Under the pieces are notes generated by a model. That model ran no database searches. It saw nothing but the letters and a program-made list of their open reading frames with translations, and was not told where the DNA came from. Shown piece after piece: positions 7,846 through 15,991 of a stretch of DNA of 64,000 nucleotides. The translations under genes and the position numbers were made by a program. Source of the stretch: CAKSFT01 sp045544615 (GTDB taxonomy: Bacteria > Bacillota > Clostridia > UBA1381); assembly GCA_045544615.1 (NCBI GenBank), contig JAZPZI010000014.1:41483-105482 (forward strand), read 5' to 3'. Position 1 is the stretch's first letter; each line of letters starts with the position of its first letter.

Positions 7846-9396
7846 ATGTTAACTATAATATTAGCAGTAGTTGCAGGAGTATTTTTCCTACTCAATTTTG
7901 CTTCATTTTTTATGGGTGTTACATACCGTAAAAAGGTTGCAGAAGCTGAACTCGGTTCTGCCGAAGAAAAGGCAAAGGCTATCGTAGAGCAGGCTGAAAA
8001 AGATGCGAAATCACGCAAGCGTGAGGTAATGCTCGAAGCAAAAGAGGAAAATCAGAAGCTCCGCAGCGTCTTGGACGCAGAAATAAAAGACCGTCGTCGT
8101 GAACTGTCTAATCAGGAAAGACGAATTAACCAGAAAGAAGAAACACTTGACAAGAAAACTGAACAACTTGAAAAGAAGGATCAGGCTTTGACTCAGAAGC
8201 TCGCAGAAGCAGACAAAAAGATGGCAGAGCTTGACGAAGTAAAGCAGAAGCAGATTGTTGAACTCGAAAAAATCTCGGGTATGACAAGTGAAGAAGCAAA
8301 GCAGACTCTTATTAAGGACATCGAAATCCAGGCAAGGCATGAAGCCGCTATAATGGTTAAAGAAATTGAGCAGCAGGCAAAAGAATCAGCAGAAAAGAAT
8401 GCAAAGAACATCGTAGCTTCTTCAATTCAAAAGGTTGCAGCTGACCACGTTGCAGAAACAACCGTATCGGTTGTAAACCTCCCTTCTGATGAAATGAAGG
8501 GCAGAATCATCGGCCGTGAAGGCAGAAACATCAGAACAATCGAGCAATTAACAGGCGTTGACCTTATCATCGACGATACACCTGAGGCAGTTGTTTTATC
8601 AAGTTTCTCACCTATCCGCCGTGAAGTCGCAAGACTCACTTTGGAAAAGCTTATCGTTGACGGCAGAATTCAGCCGGCACGTATCGAAGAACTTGTTAAC
8701 AAGTCACAAAAAGAAGTTGATGCAATCATCAAGCAGGAAGGCGAATCGGCAACATTTGAAACTAATGTACACGGCTTGCATCCTGAACTCATCAAGCTTT
8801 TAGGTAAACTCAAATACCGTACAAGCTATGGTCAGAATGTATTGAAGCACTCTATCGAGGTTTCACACTTGGCAGGCGTTATGGCAGGTGAGCTTGGTGC
8901 CGATGTTGCATTGGCAAGACGTGCAGGTTTGTTGCACGATATCGGTAAGGCCGTTGACCACGAAGTTGAAGGCTCACACATCACAATCGGTGCAGACATT
9001 GCAAGAAAGTACAAGGAAAACCAGGATGTTATCCATGCAATTATGGCTCACCACGGTGATGTTGATGCAGAAACATTGATTGCACAGCTCGTTCAGGCAG
9101 CAGATGCTATCTCGGCAGCACGTCCGGGTGCAAGACGAGAAAACCTCGAGTCTTACATCAAGCGTTTGCAGCAGCTCGAAGAAATCGCAAACGGTTTTGA
9201 CGGAGTTGAAAAGACATTCGCTATCCAGGCAGGCCGTGAAATCAGAGTAATGGTTAAGCCGGAAGTCGTAAATGATGAAGGTATGCTTCTGGTTGCAAAG
9301 GATATTGCAAAGAAGATTGAATCGGAGCTTGAATATCCGGGTCAGATTAAGGTAAGCCTTATCAGAGAAACCCGTGCGGTTGATTACGCAAAATAA
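7846..9396 (+). CDS. rny: Ribonuclease Y
   Basis: RNase Y is the membrane-bound endoribonuclease that starts mRNA decay and processing in many Firmicutes. The 516-residue protein has the full family layout: an N-terminal transmembrane helix (about 3-25), a long charged coiled coil (30-200), a KH RNA-binding domain with GRIIGREGRN (219-228), and an HD phosphohydrolase domain with the metal pair His364-Asp365 in LLHDIGKA. A GGGGGTG site precedes the ATG. The downstream neighbour is ymdB, as in Bacillus, with a terminator between them. Confidence 0.97.
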   Translation: MLTIILAVVAGVFFLLNFASFFMGVTYRKKVAEAELGSAEEKAKAIVEQAEKDAKSRKREVMLEAKEENQKLRSVLDAEIKDRRRELSNQERRINQKEETLDKKTEQLEKKDQALTQKLAEADKKMAELDEVKQKQIVELEKISGMTSEEAKQTLIKDIEIQARHEAAIMVKEIEQQAKESAEKNAKNIVASSIQKVAADHVAETTVSVVNLPSDEMKGRIIGREGRNIRTIEQLTGVDLIIDDTPEAVVLSSFSPIRREVARLTLEKLIVDGRIQPARIEELVNKSQKEVDAIIKQEGESATFETNVHGLHPELIKLLGKLKYRTSYGQNVLKHSIEVSHLAGVMAGELGADVALARRAGLLHDIGKAVDHEVEGSHITIGADIARKYKENQDVIHAIMAHHGDVDAETLIAQLVQAADAISAARPGARRENLESYIKRLQQLEEIANGFDGVEKTFAIQAGREIRVMVKPEVVNDEGMLLVAKDIAKKIESELEYPGQIKVSLIRETRAVDYAK

Positions 9397-9407
9397 TTAT
9401 GACCAAA

Positions 9408-9446
9408 AAAAGCTAAGGGTTACAGTCCGTAATCCTTAGCTTTTAA
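9408..9446 (+). terminator. Terminator between rny and ymdB
   Basis: An 11-base stem (AAAAGCTAAGG at 9408-9418, complement at 9434-9444) with a 15-base loop and a T-rich 3' arm lies 12 bases after the rny stop. Read-through would be needed for ymdB unless it has its own weak promoter. Confidence 0.8.
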
Positions 9447-9477
9447 AATATCACTTTAAATTTAGAAAGGCAATTTA

Positions 9478-10248
9478 ATGAAGATTTTAGCAATCGGAGA
9501 TATTGTCGGTCGCACCGGTCGGGATGCGACGATGTACTATCTTGAAAAGCACAGGGATGAATATGATTTCATCATAGCAAACGGCGAAAATGCCGCTCAC
9601 GGACACGGTATGTCAAACGCCGTATACAAGGAACTCGTCGACTATGGAATCGACGGTTTCACCATGGGCAACCACACATGGGACTGCCACGATATTTCAA
9701 ACATCATGAAATATAACAATAACGTTATCCGTCCGGCAAACTATGACCGTTCCTGTCCCGGCAAAGGCAGTACCATACTCGAGAAAAACGGCAAAACCAT
9801 AGGTCTTATCAATCTTATCGGCAGAGTCAATATGCCAATACCATTTGACTCACCATTTAGTGCTGCCGAGCGTGAAATCGAAAAGCTAAAGGGCAAAACC
9901 GATATAATAATTGTCGATTTCCACGCCGAAACAACAAGCGAAAAAAAGGCAATGGGCTACTTTTTAGACGGCAAGGTTTCGGTTGTTTTTGGCACCCATA
10001 CTCATGTACAGACCGCAGACGAAGAAATTTTCACAGGCGGCACCGGCTTCATCACCGACCTCGGCATGACCGGCCCTGTTCATTCCGTTCTCGGCATGGA
10101 CAAAAAAACAATCGTAAATCGTTTTTTAAACGGGCTTCCCTCTAAATTCGAGATAGCAACCGGTGATGCCCAGTTTTGTGCCGCAAGCTTCGAAATTGAC
10201 GATATTTCAGGCAAATGCACAAAAGTCGAGAGAATATTCAAAAAATAA
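9478..10248 (+). CDS. ymdB: YmdB family metallophosphoesterase
   Basis: YmdB-like proteins are dimetal phosphoesterases that hydrolyse 2',3'-cyclic nucleotides and affect biofilm and sporulation decisions in Bacillus. The 256-residue protein has all metal motifs: GDIVGRTGR at the N-terminus, NGENAAHG (near residue 35), GNHTWD (near 65), DFHAETTSEK (near 145) and GTHTHVQTAD (near 175). Length and motifs match the family exactly. It follows rny, the conserved neighbour, by 82 bases. A site close to GAAAGG precedes the ATG. Confidence 0.94.
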   Translation: MKILAIGDIVGRTGRDATMYYLEKHRDEYDFIIANGENAAHGHGMSNAVYKELVDYGIDGFTMGNHTWDCHDISNIMKYNNNVIRPANYDRSCPGKGSTILEKNGKTIGLINLIGRVNMPIPFDSPFSAAEREIEKLKGKTDIIIVDFHAETTSEKKAMGYFLDGKVSVVFGTHTHVQTADEEIFTGGTGFITDLGMTGPVHSVLGMDKKTIVNRFLNGLPSKFEIATGDAQFCAASFEIDDISGKCTKVERIFKK

Positions 10249-10255
10249 ATATAGT

Positions 10256-10287
10256 AAAAACGGTGTAGCATCTGCTACACCGTTTTT
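10256..10287. terminator. Bidirectional terminator between ymdB and the HtrA-like gene
   Basis: AAAAACGGTGTAGCA and its perfect complement form a 15-base stem with a two-base loop. The A and T ends serve both converging genes. Confidence 0.9.
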
Positions 10288-10288
10288 G

Positions 10289-11545
10289 TTATTCAAGCAC
10301 CACATTTATATCTGTCATTTCACCGTCACGGTATACCGTCAAAATCAGGGTATCGCCCTTCTGGTGTCTTAGCTTAATCTCATTTATCATCTCAATGCTC
10401 GTTACCGCTTCACCGTCAACCTTGACAATCAGGTCGCCGACCTTTATCCCTGCCTTTTCAGCAGGAGTGCCCTCACCGACCATTGTAACCTCAACGCCGA
10501 AAGACTCATCACTTCCGCTAATTCCGATTATAAGCTCCGACTCTGCAGGCTTTCCCTTCATCTCAACAATCCCGCCGATAAGTTCTGCCATATCGTTTAC
10601 AGGTGTTACAAGCCCGATTTCATCAGACGAATTCGAAATCATACCCGTTGCCATACCTATCATTTCACCCTTTGTATTGAGTACAATTCCACCGATACTT
10701 CCCGCAATAGTCGATGCATCAATCTGCATAATATTGATTCTTCCGCCGTTATTTAGCGGAATGCTGTTATTTATGCCTGCTATGTTTCCACCCACAATCG
10801 GGTTTGTGAGATTCGCGTGCAAAGTGTTTCCTATTACCCCGACCCTGTCTCCAATTTTACACTCGGACGAGTCCCCGATCGCAATCGGTATAAGACCTGT
10901 AGCATCAATTTTTAGCAGTGCAACGCCTGTCAGGTTATCCACATTCTCAACTGTCGCTACATATTCCTTACCATCCTGTAAGGATACCGTAACGTTTGAA
11001 TTATCAACAATATACTGGCTTGTTATGATGTACCCATTTTCGCTGATAATCACGCCTGTACCCGAGCTTCTCGAAAAGCTCTGCCCGAAAAATCCGCCGT
11101 ATCCTGCCGATGCACCCTCGATGTTTACAACCGACTTCAATGCACCCTTCCCGAGCTCCTCAAACGGATTTTCGCCCGATATACTGATACTCGCATTTGG
11201 AAGGTGAGAGTATCTCACACCGCTTGCCCTCATCGCAAAGATTCCGATTATCAGGCAAAGAATAAGTGTCAAAAAACAAATCGGAAGAGTTATTATAAGT
11301 GACCAAAGCCATCCCGGGATCTGTTTTTTTTCACGCACCTTTACCGGTTCCGGCTCTGCCGCGATAGGCTCCGTTTCATCTTCTCCCTGCTCTGTTTCTT
11401 CTTCAACAATCACAAATTCGTCCTCGCTCGCAGGCTCAGGTTCTGATGTCACTGATTCGATATTTTCTGCCTCATCGTCCAAGAGCTCTTCTTTCGTGAT
11501 TTCTATAGCTTCCTGTTCATTTTCGTATATGTTATTTTCGTCCAT
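10289..11545 (-). CDS. HtrA/DegP-like membrane protein with inactive protease domain and PDZ domain
   Basis: The 418-residue protein has an acidic cytoplasmic N-terminus (1-70), one transmembrane helix (about 80-105), a trypsin-like HtrA domain (about 130-320) and a C-terminal PDZ domain (about 330-418, with GTPAEKAGIKVGDLI). All three catalytic positions differ from active HtrA. The His in the usual TNNHVV is Tyr178 in TSQYIV. The Asp in TDLAVLKI is Gly207 in TGVALLKI. The nucleophile Ser in GNSGGP is Ile284 in GSIGGI. The fold around them is well kept. It is therefore most likely a pseudoprotease that binds envelope proteins or peptides without cutting them. ATG with a GAGGGG site. Confidence 0.88.
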   Translation of the reverse strand: MDENNIYENEQEAIEITKEELLDDEAENIESVTSEPEPASEDEFVIVEEETEQGEDETEPIAAEPEPVKVREKKQIPGWLWSLIITLPICFLTLILCLIIGIFAMRASGVRYSHLPNASISISGENPFEELGKGALKSVVNIEGASAGYGGFFGQSFSRSSGTGVIISENGYIITSQYIVDNSNVTVSLQDGKEYVATVENVDNLTGVALLKIDATGLIPIAIGDSSECKIGDRVGVIGNTLHANLTNPIVGGNIAGINNSIPLNNGGRINIMQIDASTIAGSIGGIVLNTKGEMIGMATGMISNSSDEIGLVTPVNDMAELIGGIVEMKGKPAESELIIGISGSDESFGVEVTMVGEGTPAEKAGIKVGDLIVKVDGEAVTSIEMINEIKLRHQKGDTLILTVYRDGEMTDINVVLE

Positions 11546-11588
11546 GTCAAATACCCCTCATCATACAAAAATTGTTCCATCTCCTATT

Positions 11589-11617
11589 ATAATACCAAAT
11601 AAGACAAAGTGTGTGAA
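11589..11617 (-). promoter_or_regulatory. Likely promoter of the HtrA-like gene
   Basis: On the minus strand, TTCACA (11612-11617), 17 bases, then TATTAT (11589-11594). Both elements are one or two bases from consensus. Confidence 0.55.
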
Positions 11618-11630
11618 CAAACTGTAAACT

Positions 11631-12011
11631 TTAGAGGATATTCTCGATTTTTAGCTTATAGTTTTTGGGCATATGCCTCACCTGAACATCAATTACATTA
11701 CATTTTGCAAGGGCATCGTTTTTCACTCTGCCTTTAATGTATCCCTCAAGCTCCGCAATCTCCGACTCGATTTTATCAAGCTGTGTATGGTCCATTATGA
11801 CTGCAAGCGTGATTTTCTCCCTGTCAACATATTCTGCCATCTCCTCGGTCAGCGCCCCTGCCTTCTCAAAATCTTCTGCATCAAGTGCTTCTACGATTTC
11901 TTCGACCGACTCACCTACCGACTTTGACACCTTTTCAATCTCTCCCACAAAAAAGAGGCTCGATGCAACCACAATCCCTGCAATTATAAGCGATATAATA
12001 AAGCTCCTCAT
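11631..12011 (-). CDS. DUF4363-like small membrane-anchored protein
   Basis: The 126-residue protein has an N-terminal hydrophobic anchor (about residues 3-23), then a mostly helical, charged extracytoplasmic region with heptad-like spacing. It resembles the DUF4363 family that accompanies DUF421 proteins in Clostridia. Function is unknown. Its ATG overlaps the stop of the DUF421 gene by four bases, so the two are translationally coupled and probably act together. Confidence 0.7.
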   Translation of the reverse strand: MRSFIISLIIAGIVVASSLFFVGEIEKVSKSVGESVEEIVEALDAEDFEKAGALTEEMAEYVDREKITLAVIMDHTQLDKIESEIAELEGYIKGRVKNDALAKCNVIDVQVRHMPKNYKLKIENIL

Positions 12012-12691
12012 ACACCCAAATCCTCCTCGCCTTTTTTCTGCAGTATCAATCCTTTTTTATAGTCATATATAGCAAAGAAAACATCGGCTTCGGTAAGCTT
12101 ACTCTTATCAAGCTCCTTTTTTAACCATTCCTTGTTTTTCCCGATTTTGGCAAGCTCTTTTTCGTTTGCCTTCCCGTCGGATAGTATAAGATGCTGCAGC
12201 TTGAACTCATCCTCTTTAATTTTTAAATCGGACAGGGTGACTCCCCTTGCCGAGCTTTTCGGGATAATGCTCAGCTTCCCGTTTGTTTCCATAACCGCAC
12301 ACTCAACGTCTGAAATGTCGGGGTAATTGCTGATTCGCAATTGCTCCAGAAGGTCGTTCATATTAAACCTCAACCGTTCAAGCTCGCCCTCATTGATGTG
12401 GCCGTTATATATCACAATCGACGGCTCTCCCGATAAAATTTTCCTCGCCGTTCTGTTTTTGAGACTTAGGTATGACATAAATACCTCTGCAACAATAAGC
12501 GTCAGCACAGGGATTATACCTGTAATCAGCGGAATGTCTATCGCCTGCATCGGGACTGCCGCAAGGTCTGAAATCATAATTGCAACCACAAGCTCAGACG
12601 GTTGCATCTCGCCTATCTGGCGTTTGCCCATAATCCTCAAAGATACTATGACAAGCGAATATAAAAGTATCGTACGAATAACTAATACCAT
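12008..12691 (-). CDS. DUF421 (YetF/YcaP-like) membrane protein
   Basis: The 227-residue protein has three N-terminal transmembrane helices (within residues 1-85) and a cytosolic domain with the family's LRIMGKRQIGEMQPSEL and YNGHINEGELERLR motifs. DUF421 proteins occur widely in Firmicutes, often in spore formers, and their biochemical role is not established. A GGGAG site precedes the ATG. The gene overlaps the downstream DUF4363-like gene and lies divergent from the TrpR-like regulator. Confidence 0.88.
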   Translation of the reverse strand: MVLVIRTILLYSLVIVSLRIMGKRQIGEMQPSELVVAIMISDLAAVPMQAIDIPLITGIIPVLTLIVAEVFMSYLSLKNRTARKILSGEPSIVIYNGHINEGELERLRFNMNDLLEQLRISNYPDISDVECAVMETNGKLSIIPKSSARGVTLSDLKIKEDEFKLQHLILSDGKANEKELAKIGKNKEWLKKELDKSKLTEADVFFAIYDYKKGLILQKKGEEDLGV

Positions 12692-12754
12692 TTGAAATTT
12701 CTCCCGTTTTTTTCTTATTATCCGTATCTTTTATTTAATTATTCAAAAAAACTA

Positions 12755-12783
12755 TTTACTTTCACACTATGATGTGTTAAAAT
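12755..12783 (+). promoter_or_regulatory. Likely promoter of the TrpR-like regulator
   Basis: TTTACT (12755-12760), 17 bases, TAAAAT (12778-12783), followed by an AAGGTGGG ribosome site and the ATG at 12819. Confidence 0.6.
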
Positions 12784-12818
12784 ACTAATATGTGAAATTA
12801 TAGAAGGTGGGGTTTTAT

Positions 12819-13109
12819 ATGAACAAAAGATTGACCGATAAAAACATAGACGAGTTGTTCGAGGCAATTTTAATGCTTGAATCTGTCGAGGAGTGCCACA
12901 GTTTCTTTGAGGACCTTTGCACAGTTTCTGAATTAAAATCAATGGGACAGCGTTTTGAGGTTGCAAAGATGCTCGATAAAAACGCAATCTACACCGACAT
13001 CTGTGCAAAAACAGGTGCAAGTACTGCTACCATCAGCCGTGTAAATCGCTCGCTCAATTACGGAAGCGACGGCTACAGACTTATCCTTGAGAGGCTTGCA
13101 AAGAAATGA
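12819..13109 (+). CDS. TrpR-like protein, YerC/YecD family
   Basis: This 96-residue protein is a DNA-binding regulator of the Trp repressor superfamily, YerC/YecD subfamily. The central helix-turn-helix includes SELKSMGQRFEVAKML and the recognition segment KTGASTATISRVNRSL, which is diagnostic. I use the ATG at 12819 because AAGGTGGG sits just upstream; an earlier GTG would overlap that site. Its stop overlaps the start of the methyltransferase by four bases. Tryptophan binding is not expected for this subfamily and the regulon is unknown. Confidence 0.88.
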   Translation: MNKRLTDKNIDELFEAILMLESVEECHSFFEDLCTVSELKSMGQRFEVAKMLDKNAIYTDICAKTGASTATISRVNRSLNYGSDGYRLILERLAKK

Positions 13110-13846
13110 ACAGCTACACTTCTTTTTCAGAAATTTACGACTCGCTTATGCACCCCGATATCAACTATGAGCATATTGCTGACTTTATAGAAAACCTTTT
13201 TGACAAGTTCGACAAAAGTCCCGATATGATAGTTGACCTTGCCTGCGGTACAGGAAATCTCACACTCCCGCTTGCACGCCGTGGCTATGATATGATAGGC
13301 ATTGACAAGTCATTCGATATGCTGACCGTTGCACGAAAAAAGGCGAAGGACAACAAGGAAATCCTTTTTCTTAATCAGGATATGACAAAGCTTGACCTCT
13401 ACGGCACTGCTGATGCTTTTTTGTGCATGATTGACGGTGCTAACTATGTTTTGAATCCTAACTCACTCTATGAAATGTTCAAAAAAATCAAGACCTGCTT
13501 TTTAAACCCCGGCGGAATTGTGATTTTTGACATCAGCTCGGAGTATAAACTAAAAAACATTATAGGAAATAACACATTCATCCACGACGATGAGGAGATA
13601 TTCTATTCGTGGGAGAACAGATTTATAGAAAAGTACTCGCTTTCGGATATGTATTTAAACTTCTTCGTAAAAGACGGCAAGTCATACGAGAGATTTGTTG
13701 AAAGACATCTTCAGAAAGCATACTCGCAAAAGACAGTTAAGGAAATACTAAAAAAAGCAGGATTTAAAAAGATAACTGCTTTTGACGGATTCAGTTTTGA
13801 AAAAGCAAACTCAAAATCCGAGAGAATTGTATTTGTAGCAGAATAA
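13106..13846 (+). CDS. Class I SAM-dependent methyltransferase
   Basis: The 246-residue protein has the class I methyltransferase fold with motif I DLACGTGN (residues 44-51), the acidic residue ending strand 2 in IGIDKSFDML, and NQDMTKLDL. It resembles the YqeM-like group of small-molecule methyltransferases common in Clostridia. No substrate can be named from sequence. The ATG overlaps the TrpR-like gene by four bases, so the pair is coupled. A bidirectional terminator follows. Confidence 0.86.
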   Translation: MNSYTSFSEIYDSLMHPDINYEHIADFIENLFDKFDKSPDMIVDLACGTGNLTLPLARRGYDMIGIDKSFDMLTVARKKAKDNKEILFLNQDMTKLDLYGTADAFLCMIDGANYVLNPNSLYEMFKKIKTCFLNPGGIVIFDISSEYKLKNIIGNNTFIHDDEEIFYSWENRFIEKYSLSDMYLNFFVKDGKSYERFVERHLQKAYSQKTVKEILKKAGFKKITAFDGFSFEKANSKSERIVFVAE

Positions 13847-13856
13847 AAAGATAAAA

Positions 13857-13883
13857 AAAACGGATGCTTATGCATCCGTTTTT
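13857..13883. terminator. Bidirectional terminator
   Basis: AAAACGGATGC and GCATCCGTTTT form an 11-base stem with a four-base loop (13868-13871). It ends the methyltransferase unit on the plus strand and the amino-acid ABC operon on the minus strand. Confidence 0.88.
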
Positions 13884-14382
13884 ATATGTCTTTTTTGTAG
13901 AGTTCAACATATTCCGTCCGGCTCATAAATTCCTTTACCTCATAAACCGCAACGCTTGTTGCCTCCGCCTCAAAAGGCTCTACCGTAAAATCAGGTCTTG
14001 CAATAACAAGATTGGCAAGCTCTACTCTTGGCTTGAAATTCTTTTTGGAGTACGAATACCCCTGCTTGTCTGCCAACGCCCTGAATTTTTCGTGAAAATT
14101 CGTTAAGGTTTCATTATTCTCTGCCCTTGTCCAGTATATATCCCCACCGTCTCGGCGTGATCTGTCAAGCGACTTGAACAGAACAGAAACTTTACCGATA
14201 TTTTGTACTTCATCTATCACCGTTGATACTTCATCCACATTATCCATTACAATCACATTCATCTTAAGCTCGGACTTTTTTCTGAAAAAACCCTTTCTTG
14301 AGCATTTTTTCAAATCGGCCATCACCTTCATAAGATTTTCTGCGTCCTCGCTTCTAAAGCCTATGGATACTGATACTCTCAT
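13882..14382 (-). CDS. 2'-5' RNA ligase/ThpR-like 2H protein with both catalytic motifs lost
   Basis: The 166-residue protein has the layout of ThpR-type RNA 2',3'-cyclic phosphodiesterases: a start like MRVSVSIGF, a first motif region after GFFRKKSE, RRDGGDIYW in the middle, FKPRVELAN as the second motif region, and a C-terminal SRTEYVELY. In active members both motifs are HxTx. Here the first reads MNVI (Met41-Val43) and the second RVEL (Arg119-Glu121), so both His residues and both Thr residues are gone. It is probably inactive as a phosphoesterase and may bind RNA or nucleotides. It sits 20 bases after the ABC ATPase gene and looks like the last gene of that operon. Identification rests on motif layout, so it is moderately sure. 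Confidence 0.6.
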   Translation of the reverse strand: MRVSVSIGFRSEDAENLMKVMADLKKCSRKGFFRKKSELKMNVIVMDNVDEVSTVIDEVQNIGKVSVLFKSLDRSRRDGGDIYWTRAENNETLTNFHEKFRALADKQGYSYSKKNFKPRVELANLVIARPDFTVEPFEAEATSVAVYEVKEFMSRTEYVELYKKDI

Positions 14383-14402
14383 TAACTACGGCTCCTTACC
14401 AT

Positions 14403-15161
14403 TTATTTTTCAAGTGTTCTTTTTAAGAATTCCTGAGTTCTTGGATTTTTAGGCGATGTAAATATTTCCTCCGGTGTACCTTCTTCGATGATTGAACCAT
14501 CTGCCATTACAATTACTCTGTCTGCAACATCTCGTGCAAATCCCATCTCGTGAGTTACGACAACCATTGTCATACCCTCATCTGCAAGTCTTTTCATAAC
14601 ACTCAGAACCTCGCCAACCATTTCAGGGTCGAGTGCTGATGTTGGCTCATCAAAAAGCATTACTTCAGGATTCATACAAAGCGCACGGACAATCGCAACT
14701 CTCTGCTTCTGTCCGCCCGAAAGCTGTGCAGGATATGCGTCTGCTCTGTCTTTTAGACCAACTCTATCGAGACTCTCCAAAGCAACAATATCCGCATCTG
14801 CCTTGGGAAGCTTCAAAAGCTTTGTTGGTCCCAATGTTAAGTTCTTTAAGACCGTCATGTGTGGGAAAAGGTTAAACTGCTGGAACACCATACCCATTTT
14901 GCGACGGTGAATGTTTATATCAACCGACGGGTCTGTGATGTCTGTGCCTTCAAAGAAAACCTTACCGCTTGTTGCTGATTCCAAAAGATTTAATGAGCGC
15001 AAAAAGGTTGATTTACCCGAACCTGACGGTCCGATAATTACAACAACCTCGCCCTTTCTGATTTCAGCATTTACATTATCAAGTGCATGGATTGTACCGT
15101 CTTTTCCGTAAAACTTGCAAAGGTTTTCAGTTTTAATAATTACTTCATTATCTTTCATCAT
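14403..15161 (-). CDS. glnQ: Polar amino acid ABC transporter, ATP-binding protein
   Basis: This is the ATPase of a polar amino-acid importer of the GlnQ/HisP type. It has Walker A GPSGSGKST (44-52), the Q-loop QQFNLFPHMTV, the signature LSGGQKQR, Walker B VMLFDEPTSALD and the switch His in VVTHEMG. I start at the ATG at 15159-15161, eight bases after AAAGGAG; an upstream ATG lies deeper in the permease gene. The 252 residues match the family. The start overlaps the permease by 14 bases. Glutamine is only one possible substrate. Confidence 0.92.
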   Translation of the reverse strand: MMKDNEVIIKTENLCKFYGKDGTIHALDNVNAEIRKGEVVVIIGPSGSGKSTFLRSLNLLESATSGKVFFEGTDITDPSVDINIHRRKMGMVFQQFNLFPHMTVLKNLTLGPTKLLKLPKADADIVALESLDRVGLKDRADAYPAQLSGGQKQRVAIVRALCMNPEVMLFDEPTSALDPEMVGEVLSVMKRLADEGMTMVVVTHEMGFARDVADRVIVMADGSIIEEGTPEEIFTSPKNPRTQEFLKRTLEK

Positions 15162-15918
15162 TTCTGAGTCTCCTTTCAAGTTTTCCGACAAGCCAGGTAA
15201 AGAACATTACCAGGGCAAGGTATATGAGTGCAACTGCAATAAGCGGCATAAACGCCGAATAGGTTGTTGCACGAATGATGTTACCGCCCATTGTAAGGTC
15301 TCTGATTGTTACATAACCTGCAACAGACGTCTCTTTTAAAAGTACTATAAACTCGTTTGCAAGTGCAGGCAACACATTCTTAAACGCCTGAGGTATAATG
15401 ATATACCACATTGTTCTTACATGGTTAAAGCCAAGGCTTCTGCCCGCCTCAAACTGACCTGCATCTACAGCCATAATACCCGAACGGATGATTTCCGCAA
15501 CATATGCACCCGAGTTAATACCAAACGCAATAATTGCAACAAAAAGGCTGTTTCTTGATGTTGCAAATATGATATAATACATTATCAAAAGCTGTACAAC
15601 AACAGGAGTTCCACGAATAACTGTCAGATAAATTTTACAGATACTGTTAAAAAATCCCAACAAAAATTTGCCAATACCCTTTTTCATATCCTTTGCGGTC
15701 TTGTCATAGGTTGAGCGTACTACTGCCACAACAACACCAAGGACAATTCCTATGAGCAAAGAAAATAATGTTATAATCAGGGTATTTTTCAAACCTGATG
15801 TTATAAACTTCCATCTGTCCTGTTCGATGAAGTTCAGAATAAAGTCTGCTTTCAGGTCTCCCCATGCAATAAGTATGTTTGACCACACAGCATCAAACCA
15901 CATTTTAATTTGTTCCAT
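15148..15918 (-). CDS. Polar amino acid ABC transporter, permease
   Basis: This is the 256-residue inner-membrane permease of the HisM/GlnP family. It has five or so transmembrane helices, the family motif RGTPVVVQLLI, and the EAA-loop region AGRSLGFNHVRTMWYIIIPQAF that contacts the ATPase. It is encoded between the binding-protein gene, after an intergenic terminator, and the ATPase gene, which it overlaps. As only one permease gene is present, the channel is probably a homodimer. Confidence 0.92.
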   Translation of the reverse strand: MEQIKMWFDAVWSNILIAWGDLKADFILNFIEQDRWKFITSGLKNTLIITLFSLLIGIVLGVVVAVVRSTYDKTAKDMKKGIGKFLLGFFNSICKIYLTVIRGTPVVVQLLIMYYIIFATSRNSLFVAIIAFGINSGAYVAEIIRSGIMAVDAGQFEAGRSLGFNHVRTMWYIIIPQAFKNVLPALANEFIVLLKETSVAGYVTIRDLTMGGNIIRATTYSAFMPLIAVALIYLALVMFFTWLVGKLERRLRNDER

Positions 15919-15944
15919 TTATTCACCCACTTTTATCATTTACG

Positions 15945-15975
15945 AAAAAACAGGGGCGGTGAATTTCCCGCCCCT
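15945..15975 (-). terminator. Intercistronic terminator after the binding-protein gene
   Basis: AGGGGCGG and CCGCCCCT (15952-15959, 15968-15975) form an eight-base GC stem followed on the minus strand by six T residues (15946-15951 region). It lies 17 bases after the binding-protein stop and upstream of the permease. Partial termination here would make more binding protein than permease and ATPase, a common arrangement. Confidence 0.85.
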
Positions 15976-15991
15976 AAAGCTTTTTTAAAAA

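Noticed and set aside
10395..11207. A 270-codon plus-strand open frame
   Set aside because: It is the antisense shadow of the HtrA-like gene; the product is Ser/Pro/Ile-rich without any domain, and the minus-strand gene is clear.
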